From Caulobacter sp. (lineage in GTDB: Bacteria > Pseudomonadota > Alphaproteobacteria > Caulobacterales > Caulobacteraceae): 33,779 bases of DNA. Below, one piece after another: positions 20,253 through 27,653 of the stretch. The notes beneath the pieces are model-generated. The model saw only the letters and a list, made by a program, of their open reading frames with translations. It made no database searches and had not been told where the DNA came from. Numbering within the stretch: the stretch's first letter is position 1; each line of letters starts with the position of its first letter. Position numbers and translations under genes: made by a program. Location of the stretch: positions 1 through 33,779 of the forward strand of contig JAUSMJ010000083.1 in assembly GCA_030645575.1 (NCBI GenBank). Reading direction: 5' to 3'.

Positions 20253-20314
20253 CGGAAAGGGCGGTGATGGCGCGGCATGATTCGCGACAGGCCGATTCAT
20301 CGGAGAAGGGCACT

Positions 20315-20971
20315 ATGAGCGACTATTTCCAGACGGCGATGTCGGACCACGTCCAGACCGCCTTGAACCTCGTGCCCATGGTGGTCGAACAGACCAGCCG
20401 CGGCGAGCGCGCGTTCGACATCTTCTCGCGGCTGCTCAAGGAGCGGATCATCTTCCTGACCGGCCCGGTCGAGGATGGCATGAGCGCCCTGATCTGCAGC
20501 CAGCTGCTCTTCCTCGAGTCGGAGAACCCGAAGAAGGAAATCAGCATGTACATCAACTCGCCGGGCGGCGTGGTGACCAGCGGCCTGGCGATCTACGACA
20601 CCATGCAGTACATCAAGAGCCCGGTCTCGACGGTGTGCATGGGCATGGCCGCCTCGATGGGCAGCCTGCTGCTGTGCGCCGGCGCCGCCGGCCAGCGCAT
20701 CGCCCTGCCCAACGCCCGCATCATGGTCCACCAGCCGTCCGGCGGCTTCCGCGGCCAGGCCAGCGACATCATGCGCCACGCCGAGGACATCCTGGCGACC
20801 AAGAAGCGGCTCAACGAGATCTATGTGAAGCACACCGGCCGCACCTATGAAGAGGTCGAAACCACCCTCGACCGCGACCACTTCATGAGCGCCGAGGACG
20901 CCAAGGCCTGGGGCATCGTCGACCACGTCTACGAAAGCCGCGAAGCGGCCGAGGCGGCGGCGGCGGGGTAA
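20315..20971 (+). CDS. clpP: ATP-dependent Clp protease proteolytic subunit
   Basis: A 218-residue serine peptidase that forms the tetradecameric chamber used by ClpX and ClpA. The catalytic triad is visible: S114 in [13 protein letters not shown]139 in [11 protein letters not shown], and D188 in [28 protein letters not shown] and [15 protein letters not shown] are the other family blocks. I start at 20315, preceded by GGAGAAGGG; the frame is open 30 codons further up without support, and an ATG eight codons downstream could also serve. Both unfoldase partners are in this window (clpX at 22505, clpA at 32569). A strong terminator follows, so clpX is transcribed separately. Confidence 0.98.
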   Translation: MSDYFQTAMSDHVQTALNLVPMVVEQTSRGERAFDIFSRLLKERIIFLTGPVEDGMSALICSQLLFLESENPKKEISMYINSPGGVVTSGLAIYDTMQYIKSPVSTVCMGMAASMGSLLLCAGAAGQRIALPNARIMVHQPSGGFRGQASDIMRHAEDILATKKRLNEIYVKHTGRTYEEVETTLDRDHFMSAEDAKAWGIVDHVYESREAAEAAAAG

Positions 20972-20995
20972 GGACGTCACACTTCGCGCTGTTCT

Positions 20996-21016
20996 CCCTC
21001 CCCTTCATGGGGAGGG
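20996..21016. repeat. Short hairpin element after clpP
   Basis: CCCTCCCC and GGGGAGGG form an 8-bp perfect stem around TTCAT. It resembles pieces of the composite element at 28964-29113 and sits between the clpP stop and its terminator. Confidence 0.5.
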
Positions 21017-21041
21017 TGGACGGGCGAAGCTCTGAACGATC

Positions 21042-21070
21042 AAGGGTCCGGTTCACACCGGACCCTTTTT
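21042..21070 (+). terminator. Rho-independent terminator of clpP
   Basis: AAGGGTCCGG (21042-21051) and CCGGACCCTT (21058-21067) form a perfect 10-bp stem with loop TTCACA, followed by a T-run to 21070. It lies 71 bases after the clpP stop. Confidence 0.88.
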
Positions 21071-21075
21071 CAGTT

Positions 21076-21212
21076 CCGCTCATCCTCGCGACAGCGAGGA
21101 CCCAGGCTTTTTCAGAGCTTCGGCTCACTGGTCAGGTGAGGTCTCACTTTGCTTGAAGCGTGAGCGGCTGTTTCAAAAACACCTGGGTCCTCGCTGTCGC
21201 GAGGATGAGCGG
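21076..21212. repeat. Inverted-repeat element, CCTGGGTCC family, copy 1
   Basis: Two 31-base arms, 21076-21106 and 21182-21212, are exact inverted copies. Each arm holds a small hairpin (CCTCGC/GCGAGG). The 75 bases between the arms contain no gene. The second copy at 25993-26091 has the same outer bases but a different inner stem with paired changes. Elements of this sort are common between genes in alphaproteobacteria. Confidence 0.9.
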
Positions 21213-21217
21213 AGTTA

Positions 21218-21472
21218 TTAGGTGAGGTTCCTGGAAACGAGAGCCAGAAATTCCTCCCGCTCTCCCTCCGTCTCGGCCCTGAACCGCTCGAAGTCCGCCC
21301 CGGCCAGTCGCACATCCGCGAACAGGCCCTTCGGATCCTCGTGGAAATGCAGGAAGGCCTTGCCGCCGCGATAGAACACGCCTCGGCTCTTCTCCTTCAG
21401 GCCGGGCAGGACGCGGATCCCTGCGATCAGCGGCTCAAGCCGGTCCAGGGCGGTCGCGCCAGCGTGCTTCAT
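21218..21472 (-). CDS. Small conserved protein downstream of cicA
   Basis: I do not recognise a named family. The 84-residue soluble product begins MKHAGATALDRLEPLIAGIR and continues with LPGLKEKSRGVFYRGGKAFLHFHED and a polar C-terminal helix. It has a compact alpha/beta look, without membrane segments, signal peptide or cysteines. The HFHED stretch is the only cluster of potential ligands. Its ATG lies 12 bases after the cicA stop with a GAGAA ribosome-binding site, so it is cotranscribed with cicA. The convergent repeat element lies immediately downstream. Confidence 0.75.
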   Translation of the reverse strand: MKHAGATALDRLEPLIAGIRVLPGLKEKSRGVFYRGGKAFLHFHEDPKGLFADVRLAGADFERFRAETEGEREEFLALVSRNLT

Positions 21473-21484
21473 CGCGGTTCTCGT

Positions 21485-22102
21485 TCAGGGCCGCCCCTTG
21501 AATACCCGATAGCCCTTTTCGTCGGCGATGCGCAGCATCTCGCGGTCGCCGGACGTGTCGCCATAGGCGGCGGTCAGATGCATGTCCTCGCCATAGGCCT
21601 CGCGCAGGCGGCGGACCTTTTCGGGGCCCCGGCAGTTGGGGCCGGCGAGGATGCCGATGACGCGGTCGTCCTTGTCGAAGGCGATGGCGCTGGCGATCAG
21701 GCGGTCGCAACCCAGGCCCCGGGCGAACGGGGCGACGATCAGGTCGGGCGAGGCGCTGACGATGATGGTCGTGGCCCCGTTGGTTCGCCAGCGTCGCCAG
21801 GTCATCAGCGCGTCGGGCCGGAACAGCCGGGGCGCGGCCTGTTCGGCGAAGGTCCGGGCCTGGGCCTCCAGCTTTTCCCGCTTCACGCCCTTGAGAAACT
21901 CGCGGATCGCCGCCGACTTCATGCGGCCGCGATTGCGGTGGAAAAGGTAGCCGATGGCGGCCGGCGCCAGCCTGACGCAGCCGAACGCCCAGCGCAGCGG
22001 ACCGGCGCGCCACTTCAGGAAGGCGGTGAAGCTGTCCTCGACCGTCAGGGTGCCGTCGAAGTCGAAGGCGACCAGCGCCGGCGCCTCCAGCGGGTCGGGC
22101 AT
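21485..22102 (-). CDS. cicA: HAD-superfamily phosphatase/phosphotransferase, CicA
   Basis: A 205-residue HAD subfamily IB protein related to SerB. The nucleophile motif is AFDFDGTLTVEDSF (D14 and D16), motif II is TTIIVSASPDLI, motif III lysine is in CRGPEKVRR, and motif IV is AAYGDTSGDREML. Between motifs I and II is a helical cap with FLKWRAGPLRW. In Caulobacter a gene of this kind, cicA, lies between clpP and clpX on the opposite strand, and its level affects growth and cell shape; here the position and family are the same. The natural substrate is not known to me. The start is uncertain: ATGs at 22153 and 22207 are in frame, but the homology begins near 22102. Confidence 0.82.
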   Translation of the reverse strand: MPDPLEAPALVAFDFDGTLTVEDSFTAFLKWRAGPLRWAFGCVRLAPAAIGYLFHRNRGRMKSAAIREFLKGVKREKLEAQARTFAEQAAPRLFRPDALMTWRRWRTNGATTIIVSASPDLIVAPFARGLGCDRLIASAIAFDKDDRVIGILAGPNCRGPEKVRRLREAYGEDMHLTAAYGDTSGDREMLRIADEKGYRVFKGRP

Positions 22103-22504
22103 CACCGGCCGCGAGGCGCTGAGCCCCTGCGCCAGTAGCGATCTGCGTCCCATGTGTTCCCAGCCCCGGCCTTCTTGAGGGCCGTTTCGATCACGATTCC
22201 GGGACATGTCACACCAACGTCATCGGGCCGGCCTGTCCGGCAACCGTTGCGCGAGGCGGCGCGGCTTGTCCCACAGCGGGTCAATTCCCATCTGTCTCCA
22301 GGAGAAACGGTGCAATGGTCGTGCCGCGCCGCCGGTTTCATGGCCCCTGTGACGTCTGGACGCTTGTCCCGGAACGCCGGATCGGGGATTGTCAAGGATT
22401 GGAAAACCCGCGGCGCGTATCCTGCATGTTCAGTGGCGGGATGAGCCACACCGGGGCAGGCGGCGTTCGACCTGGGTTGGCGCCGCCGGAGCGTGAGAAG
22501 AGCA
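22103..22504. other. Divergent intergenic region between cicA and clpX
   Basis: About 400 bases with no gene I would support. It must hold the promoters of both cicA and clpX. The in-frame extension of cicA covers the left third and may be coding if an upstream start is used. An 86-codon open frame (22315-22575) follows a good-looking GGAGAAACGG but overlaps the start of clpX and looks accidental. I could not place -35/-10 boxes with confidence. Confidence 0.5.
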
Positions 22505-23767
22505 ATGACAAAGGCCGCCAGCGGCGATTCGAAGAGCACCCTGTACTGTTCTTTCTGCGGAAAGAGCCAGCATGAGGTGCGCAAGCTGATTGCCGGACCG
22601 ACCGTGTTCATCTGTGATGAATGCGTCGAGCTCTGCATGGATATCATTCGCGAAGAGCACAAGATCGCCTTCGTGAAGTCCAAGGACGGCGTTCCGACTC
22701 CCAAGGAAATCCGGGAGGTCCTCGACGATTACGTAATCGGGCAGGATCACGCCAAGAAAGTCCTCTCGGTCGCGGTGCACAATCACTACAAGCGCCTGAA
22801 CCACGCCCAGAAGAACAGCGACGTCGAACTGGCCAAATCCAACATCATGCTGGTTGGCCCGACGGGCTCGGGCAAGACGCTGCTGGCCCAGACCCTGGCG
22901 CGAATCATCGACGTGCCGTTCACGATGGCCGACGCCACGACCCTGACCGAAGCCGGTTATGTCGGCGAGGACGTCGAGAATATCGTCCTCAAGCTGCTGC
23001 AGTCGGCCGACTACAACGTCGAGCGGGCCCAGCGGGGCATCGTCTACATCGACGAAATCGACAAGATCAGCCGCAAGTCGGACAATCCCTCGATCACCCG
23101 CGACGTGTCGGGCGAGGGCGTGCAGCAGGCGCTGCTGAAGATCATGGAAGGCACGGTCGCCTCCGTGCCGCCGCAGGGCGGGCGCAAGCATCCCCAGCAG
23201 GAGTTCCTGCAGGTCGATACGACCAACATCCTGTTCATCGTCGGCGGCGCCTTCGCCGGGCTGGAGAAGATCATCTCTGGCCGCGGGGCGGGCACCTCGA
23301 TCGGCTTCGGGGCCAAGGTCAGCGATCCGGACGAGCGCCGCACGGGCGAGATTCTGCGCCAGGTCGAGCCGGAGGACATGCTGCGCTTCGGCCTGATCCC
23401 CGAATTCATCGGCCGCCTGCCGGTCATCGCGACGCTCGAGGACCTCGACGAGGAAGCCCTGGTCAAGATCCTCACCGAGCCGAAGAACGCGCTGATCAAG
23501 CAGTACGCCCGTCTGTTCGAGATGGAGAACGTCGGCCTGAAGTTCACCGACGACGCCCTGATGGCCGTGGCCCGCAAGGCCATCCTGCGCCGCACCGGCG
23601 CGCGCGGCCTGCGCTCGATCATGGAAGCCATCCTGCTGGAGACCATGTTCGAACTCCCGAGCTACGAGGGCGTCGAGGAAGTGGTGGTCAACGCCGAAGT
23701 CGTCGAAGGCCGCGCCCAGCCGCTGGTCATCTACGCCGAGAAGAAGGCGGGCGGGGCGAGCGCTTAG
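22505..23767 (+). CDS. clpX: ATP-dependent Clp protease ATP-binding subunit ClpX
   Basis: A 420-residue AAA+ unfoldase that delivers substrates to ClpP; in Caulobacter it drives the regulated destruction of cell-cycle proteins. The N-terminal zinc-binding domain has four cysteines ([12 protein letters not shown] and [10 protein letters not shown]). The AAA+ module has Walker [13 protein letters not shown], Walker [13 protein letters not shown], the pore loop region [17 protein letters not shown], the ClpP-binding IGF loop in TSIGFGAKV, and the sensor-2 region [13 protein letters not shown]. The ATG at 22505 follows GAGAAGAG; an ATG four codons earlier is less likely. It is split from clpP by the oppositely oriented cicA unit. 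A clear terminator follows. Confidence 0.98.
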   Translation: MTKAASGDSKSTLYCSFCGKSQHEVRKLIAGPTVFICDECVELCMDIIREEHKIAFVKSKDGVPTPKEIREVLDDYVIGQDHAKKVLSVAVHNHYKRLNHAQKNSDVELAKSNIMLVGPTGSGKTLLAQTLARIIDVPFTMADATTLTEAGYVGEDVENIVLKLLQSADYNVERAQRGIVYIDEIDKISRKSDNPSITRDVSGEGVQQALLKIMEGTVASVPPQGGRKHPQQEFLQVDTTNILFIVGGAFAGLEKIISGRGAGTSIGFGAKVSDPDERRTGEILRQVEPEDMLRFGLIPEFIGRLPVIATLEDLDEEALVKILTEPKNALIKQYARLFEMENVGLKFTDDALMAVARKAILRRTGARGLRSIMEAILLETMFELPSYEGVEEVVVNAEVVEGRAQPLVIYAEKKAGGASA

Positions 23768-23777
23768 GGCGCGCGCA

Positions 23778-23843
23778 GGGACATGTACTTCAGTACGTGT
23801 CCCTTGTCGGTCGGAGGGGACACCCGCTGAAGTGCATGTCCCC
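23778..23843. repeat. Paired palindromic repeat, GGGACA family, copy 2
   Basis: Left arm 23778-23803 (GGGACATGTACTTCAGTACG...) and right arm 23816-23843 flank a short spacer. The left arm palindrome reads GTACT/AGTAC where copy 1 has GCACT/AGTGC, so both sides of the stem changed together. The right arm has one disrupting change (CCCGCT). It begins 10 bases after the clpX stop. Confidence 0.8.
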
Positions 23844-23865
23844 GTGTTCACCGGACGGAAATACG

Positions 23866-23895
23866 AAAGGGCGCGGAGCCATCCGCGCCCTTTTT
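23866..23895 (+). terminator. Rho-independent terminator of clpX
   Basis: AAAGGGCGCGGA (23866-23877) and TCCGCGCCCTTT (23882-23893) form a perfect 12-bp stem around GCCA, with a T-run to 23895. Confidence 0.9.
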
Positions 23896-23947
23896 CTTTG
23901 CGTTGGGTCGGGCGCGTCAGCGCGTAGCCTGCCTCTGGCCAGTTGGC

Positions 23948-24289
23948 CTACGACACTGCACGCATCTGAGCGCTCACCGAGACCGTAAACAACAAGAAGA
24001 TGGCAAAGCCGCCGAGCAGGTACGCAGTCCTGAACAACAAGAGGAGCGTACGCTGATAAAATCCTCCCGACAGCCACGCTTCGTTACTGAACGCATAGCC
24101 CATGAATCGGAAATGCTGCCCTGGCGTCAGCGGAAAAGCCGGAACCGGTGTGGCCAGTGACCGGGCGTGAGGGGTCTGGGCGATCAGAAGAGGCAGGAAT
24201 ATGAGCAGCATAGCCGCTGGAAACACCACCGGCCCCGCAACCATGAATACATAGTCCGAGCGCTCGATGAGCCAGTTCCACGCGTCCAT
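23948..24289 (-). CDS. Small hypothetical membrane protein
   Basis: A 113-residue protein with no family I recognise. It has two strong membrane segments (about 14-36, VFMVAGPVVFPAAMLLIFLP, and about 84-105, LLLLFRTAYLLGGFAIFLLF) joined by a polar loop with PLTPGQHFRFMGYAF. The start at 24289 follows a good GGGGGAGTGG site; a frame open to 24343 has no better start. Codon and base composition are visibly less GC-rich than in the neighbours, and the gene is bracketed by GGGACA-family repeats at 23778-23843 and 24373-24400, which suggests that it was acquired. Confidence 0.65.
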   Translation of the reverse strand: MDAWNWLIERSDYVFMVAGPVVFPAAMLLIFLPLLIAQTPHARSLATPVPAFPLTPGQHFRFMGYAFSNEAWLSGGFYQRTLLLLFRTAYLLGGFAIFLLFTVSVSAQMRAVS

Positions 24290-24372
24290 GGCCACTCCCC
24301 CAAACTGGTCCAAGAGACTACCACGCCAATTCGTCCCTGCCATTGGTTAAGCGCTCGGCTCTCAGCGCCAAA

Positions 24373-24400
24373 GGGGACACGCACTGAAGTGCATGTCCCC
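24373..24400. repeat. Single palindromic repeat, GGGACA family, copy 3
   Basis: The 28 bases are one arm, identical in sequence to the right arm of copy 1 plus its flanking G and C, without a partner arm. It lies just after the 3' end of the dioxygenase gene. Confidence 0.8.
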
Positions 24401-24405
24401 GCGTC

Positions 24406-25248
24406 CTAAGCCGCTTCCAGCGCACATCCGGCCAAAGTGATGCGGTGCATCAACCGGTAATGGCCGTGGTAGTCGTTCTTGGCGAAATGCCAGGTCGCGC
24501 GGTTGTCCCAGATGGCCACCGTGCCCGGCTCCCAGACCAGGGTGTGGACGCGGCTCATGTCCATGGCGTGGGCGTAGAGCTTCATCAGCAGGGGCATGCT
24601 CTCCTCGCGGGTCATGCCCTCGAAGCGCAGGGTGAAGCTGGGATTGACGTACAGCACGCTCTTGCCGCTGCCCGGATGGCGGATGACCACCGGATGGACC
24701 GTCTCGGGCGTCTCGACGCCGCCCTTGGCCAGCTCGGGCTGGTCGGTCTGGGCGTAGACGCCCTTCTCGCCGAACACATGGTCGGAGCCGTGCACCGCGC
24801 GCAGGCCGGCGATCTGGGCCTTCGTTTCGGCGTCGAGCGTGTCGTAGGCGGCGTACATGTCGGCGAACAGGGTGTCGCCGCCGCTGGGCGGCAGGTCGCG
24901 GGCGACCAGCACCGATCCCATGGCCGGCTCGGCGTCATAGCTGTGGTCGGTGTGCCAGCCGCCGCCGATGTTGGTCATCTGGTCGGCCGTCTTCTCGACC
25001 TTGGCGATCACGGGATAACCGGGCGCGGCCGGGAAGAAGCGGTTGACGTCGATCGGGGCGAGCCGTTCGGCCAGGGCGATGTGCTGCTCGGGCGTCAGGC
25101 TCTGGCCGCGGAAGATCAGCAGGCCGTGGTCGAACAGCGCCTGGCGCAGGCCATCGACCTCGGCGTCGGTCAGGTCGGCCAGATTGACGGCCTTCACCCG
25201 CGCTCCGCAGCCGGGCAGGGGGTCGAGGCGGAGTTGGGTGGCGATCAT
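24406..25248 (-). CDS. TauD/TfdA family Fe(II)/2-oxoglutarate dioxygenase
   Basis: A 280-residue non-haem iron oxygenase that would hydroxylate a small organic substrate while turning 2-oxoglutarate into succinate. The iron ligands are H99 and D101 in GGGWHTDHSYD and H254 in NRATWHFAKNDY; R269 in RLMHRITL is placed to bind 2-oxoglutarate. The fold blocks GLLIFRGQSLTPEQHIALAE and NPSFTLRFEGM are typical. Family members act on taurine, alkylsulfates, phenoxyacetates and others; nothing here fixes the substrate, and no sulfonate transporter is nearby. It is divergent from a Crp-family regulator across 75 bp that hold a palindrome, so the two are probably coregulated. RBS GGGAG. Confidence 0.9.
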   Translation of the reverse strand: MIATQLRLDPLPGCGARVKAVNLADLTDAEVDGLRQALFDHGLLIFRGQSLTPEQHIALAERLAPIDVNRFFPAAPGYPVIAKVEKTADQMTNIGGGWHTDHSYDAEPAMGSVLVARDLPPSGGDTLFADMYAAYDTLDAETKAQIAGLRAVHGSDHVFGEKGVYAQTDQPELAKGGVETPETVHPVVIRHPGSGKSVLYVNPSFTLRFEGMTREESMPLLMKLYAHAMDMSRVHTLVWEPGTVAIWDNRATWHFAKNDYHGHYRLMHRITLAGCALEAA

Positions 25249-25302
25249 GGCGGTCTCCCGGTTCGTTGGCCTCAGTGAGCCACAGGTCTGGCGCCCGTAA
25301 TG

Positions 25303-25320
25303 TCACTAAGGTTACAGTGA
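25303..25320. promoter_or_regulatory. Candidate operator between the dioxygenase and Crp-family genes
   Basis: TCACT at 25303-25307 and AGTGA at 25316-25320 form an inverted repeat with an 8-base centre, directly before the regulator's start codon. A further TCAGTGA-like half-site lies near 25272-25278. The dyad has the scale of a Crp-family site but not the E. coli consensus TGTGA-N6-TCACA. Autoregulation is inferred. Confidence 0.45.
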
Positions 25321-25323
25321 GGT

Positions 25324-25989
25324 ATGAGCGCCGACTCCCTCGACCGCGTGGCGACCATCGCCTGGTTCGCGCGCCAGCCGCCCGACCGCCGCGACGCGCT
25401 GGTGCGGGCCGGCCGGCTGTCGCGCCGCCAGGCCGGCGAGTGGATGCACGGCGAGGGCGACGAGGAGACCGGGCTGCTGGCCGTGGTCGATGGCGCGCTC
25501 AAGGTCTACGGCCAGGCGCCGGGCGGGCGGGAAGCCCTCATAGGCCTGCTGCCGGCCGGCACGGTGATCGGCCAGAGCGCGGCCTTCGGCGGCGGGCCGC
25601 GCATCGTCACGGCGATCACGGCCTCGCCCTCGCTGATCTTCACCCTGTCCGACAGCGCCCTGCGCCGGGTCGCGGCGGCGCATCCGGGCCTCTGGGAATC
25701 GGTGACCGCGCTGGTCTACGGCCAGCTGCGCGCCAACGCCCAGGCGGTGGCGGAGTTCGTGGCGCTGAAGCCCCGGGAGCGGCTGGTCTCCCGCCTCGTC
25801 CAGCTGAACTCCGCGGCGGGCGGCGAGATCGCCGTCTCCCAGGCCGACCTGGCCGAGATGATCGGCGTCACGCGCAAGGCGGTGAACGGATGGCTGGGGG
25901 ATCTGGAGGCGGCGGGGCTGGTCACGCGCGGGTACGGGGTGATCAAGGTGCTGGACGCGGCGCGGCTGGAGCGGATGCTGGCCCAATAG
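25324..25989 (+). CDS. Crp/Fnr family transcriptional regulator
   Basis: A 221-residue regulator with an N-terminal cyclic-nucleotide-binding-type beta-roll (about 20-120; PAGTVIGQSAAFGGG is the typical turn), a dimer helix (about 125-150), and a C-terminal winged helix with the recognition motif VSQADLAEMIGVTRKAVNGWLGDL (about 174-197) and LEAAGLVTRGYGVIKVLD. It has no N-terminal cysteine cluster, so it is not an oxygen-sensing iron-sulfur FNR. The cAMP-contacting residues of Crp are not obvious, so the ligand is unknown. The helix replaces the usual R(E)TVSR by RKAVNGW, a change in the bases it would contact. It is divergent from the dioxygenase gene and is likely its regulator. Confidence 0.9.
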   Translation: MSADSLDRVATIAWFARQPPDRRDALVRAGRLSRRQAGEWMHGEGDEETGLLAVVDGALKVYGQAPGGREALIGLLPAGTVIGQSAAFGGGPRIVTAITASPSLIFTLSDSALRRVAAAHPGLWESVTALVYGQLRANAQAVAEFVALKPRERLVSRLVQLNSAAGGEIAVSQADLAEMIGVTRKAVNGWLGDLEAAGLVTRGYGVIKVLDAARLERMLAQ

Positions 25990-25992
25990 TTC

Positions 25993-26091
25993 CCGCTCAT
26001 CCCCGCGAAGGCGGGGACCCAGGCTTTTTTCCTGACAGCGCGGAGCCGAACGCTAAAACACCTGGGTCCCCGCCTTCGCGGGGATGAGCGG
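25993..26091. repeat. Inverted-repeat element, CCTGGGTCC family, copy 2
   Basis: Arms 25993-26023 and 26061-26091 are exact 31-base inverted copies. The inner hairpin of each arm is CCCCGC/GCGGGG, whereas copy 1 has CCTCGC/GCGAGG; the loop also differs. The element fills nearly the whole gap between the regulator and matB. Confidence 0.9.
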
Positions 26092-26107
26092 ATTTTAAGA
26101 GACAGTC

Positions 26108-27619
26108 GTGAACCTCTTCGAACACCTCACCCGGAACGGCCAACCCCACGCCCCCTTCCTCGAACGCCCATCCGGCGCCATCGATACCTACGCCGACCTG
26201 CGGGCCCACACGGCCCGCTACGCCCACGCCCTGCGCGCGCTCGGCGTGAAATCCGGCGACCGGGTGGCGGTGCAGGTCGAGAAGTCGCCGGAGAACCTCT
26301 ACCTCTATCTGGCGACGATCCGCGCGGGCGCGGTCTTCCTGCCGCTGAACACGGCCTACACGCTGAACGAACTGGACTATTTCATCGGCGACGCCGGGCC
26401 CTCGCTGGTGGTCTGCGATCCGGCGGTGGAGGAGGGCGTCAGCGGCCTTGTGGACGCCCTGGACGCCCGCGTCGTCACGCTCGATGCCAACGGGGAGGGC
26501 AGCCTGGCCGACATCGCCGCGACGCGCCCGGCGACCTTCCCGACCGTTGCCCGCGGGGCCGGCGACCTGGCCGCCATCTGCTACACCTCGGGCACCACGG
26601 GCCGCTCCAAGGGCGCCATGCTGACCCACGGAAACCTCGCCAGCAACGCCGCGACCCTGGTCGATCTATGGCGGTTCACGGCCGACGATGTGCTGATCCA
26701 CGCCCTGCCGATCTACCATGTGCACGGGCTGTTCGTGGCGACCAACATCACCCTGATGGCCGGGGCGTCGATGATCTTCCGGCCGAGGTTCGACGCGGCC
26801 GAGGTGCTGTCGCTGTTCCCGCGCGCGACCGCGCTGATGGGGGTGCCGACCTTCTACACCCGCCTGCTGGCCCAGCCCGGCCTGACCCGCGCGGCGGTCG
26901 CCGGCATGCGCCTGTTCATCAGCGGCTCGGCCCCGCTGCTGGCGGAGACCCACGACCAGTGGCGCGAGCGGACCGGCACGGCGATTCTTGAGCGCTACGG
27001 CATGACCGAGACGGGGATGAACACCTCCAACCCCTATGACGGCCAGCGGGTGGCCGGCACGGTCGGCCCACCGCTGCCGGACGTGGCGCTGCGCATCGCC
27101 GACCCCGAGTTCGGCGCGCCCGTGCCGCCTGGCGAAATCGGCATGATCGAGGTGAAGGGCCCCAACGTCTTCGCCGGCTACTGGAACATGCCGGAGAAGA
27201 CCGCCGCCGAGTTCCGCCCCGACGGCTTCTTCATCACCGGCGACCTGGGGCGGATCGACGATCGCGGCTACGTCCACATCGTCGGGCGCGGCAAGGATCT
27301 GATCATCTCCGGCGGCTTCAACGTCTATCCCAAGGAGGTCGAGGCGGAGATCGACGCCCTGCCGGGGGTGGTCGAGAGCGCCGTCATCGGCCTGCCGCAT
27401 CCGGACCTGGGCGAAGGCGTCACCGCCGTGGTCGCCACGGGCGGCAAGGGCGCTTTCGAAGAGGCCGCCGTCATCGCGGCGCTGAAGGACCGGCTGGCCC
27501 GGTTCAAACAGCCGAAACGGGTGCTGTTCGTCGATGACCTGCCGCGCAACGCCATGGGCAAGGTGCAGAAGGCGCTGCTGAGGGAGCAGCATGCGGGGCT
27601 TTACACGGCTGGCAAGTAA
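26108..27619 (+). CDS. matB: Malonyl-CoA synthetase
   Basis: Activates malonate (or a methylated form) with ATP and CoA to malonyl-CoA. The 503-residue acyl-adenylate-forming enzyme has the P-loop YTSGTTGRSKGAMLTHGNL (about 158-176), the substrate-site motif HALPIYHVHGLF, the A5 motif ERYGMTETGMNTSNPYDG, typical for MatB, the hinge region TGDLGRIDDRGYVHIVGRGKD, GGFNVYPKEVEAEID, and the catalytic lysine K485 in RNAMGKVQK. I start at the GTG at 26108, with a weak AAGAGA site, just after the repeat element. It leads a run of three genes with a 34-bp gap to the next. No malonate transporter is visible. Confidence 0.9.
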   Translation: MNLFEHLTRNGQPHAPFLERPSGAIDTYADLRAHTARYAHALRALGVKSGDRVAVQVEKSPENLYLYLATIRAGAVFLPLNTAYTLNELDYFIGDAGPSLVVCDPAVEEGVSGLVDALDARVVTLDANGEGSLADIAATRPATFPTVARGAGDLAAICYTSGTTGRSKGAMLTHGNLASNAATLVDLWRFTADDVLIHALPIYHVHGLFVATNITLMAGASMIFRPRFDAAEVLSLFPRATALMGVPTFYTRLLAQPGLTRAAVAGMRLFISGSAPLLAETHDQWRERTGTAILERYGMTETGMNTSNPYDGQRVAGTVGPPLPDVALRIADPEFGAPVPPGEIGMIEVKGPNVFAGYWNMPEKTAAEFRPDGFFITGDLGRIDDRGYVHIVGRGKDLIISGGFNVYPKEVEAEIDALPGVVESAVIGLPHPDLGEGVTAVVATGGKGAFEEAAVIAALKDRLARFKQPKRVLFVDDLPRNAMGKVQKALLREQHAGLYTAGK

Positions 27620-27653
27620 GTTTCTATTCGCAACGTAATGCGGGGAGGCTGAC

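Noticed and set aside
22315..22575. A small 86-codon open frame with a good ribosome-binding site upstream of clpX
   Set aside because: It overlaps the clpX start in another frame, has an Arg/Pro-rich composition and no similarity to anything I know. Conservation in relatives would be needed to revive it.
22430..23851. A 473-codon minus-strand open frame across clpX
   Set aside because: Shadow of clpX; its first codons even translate the intergenic palindrome.
24406..25248. Naming the dioxygenase tauD
   Set aside because: The family includes enzymes for many substrates and there are no taurine transport genes in the neighbourhood, so the symbol would overstate the evidence.
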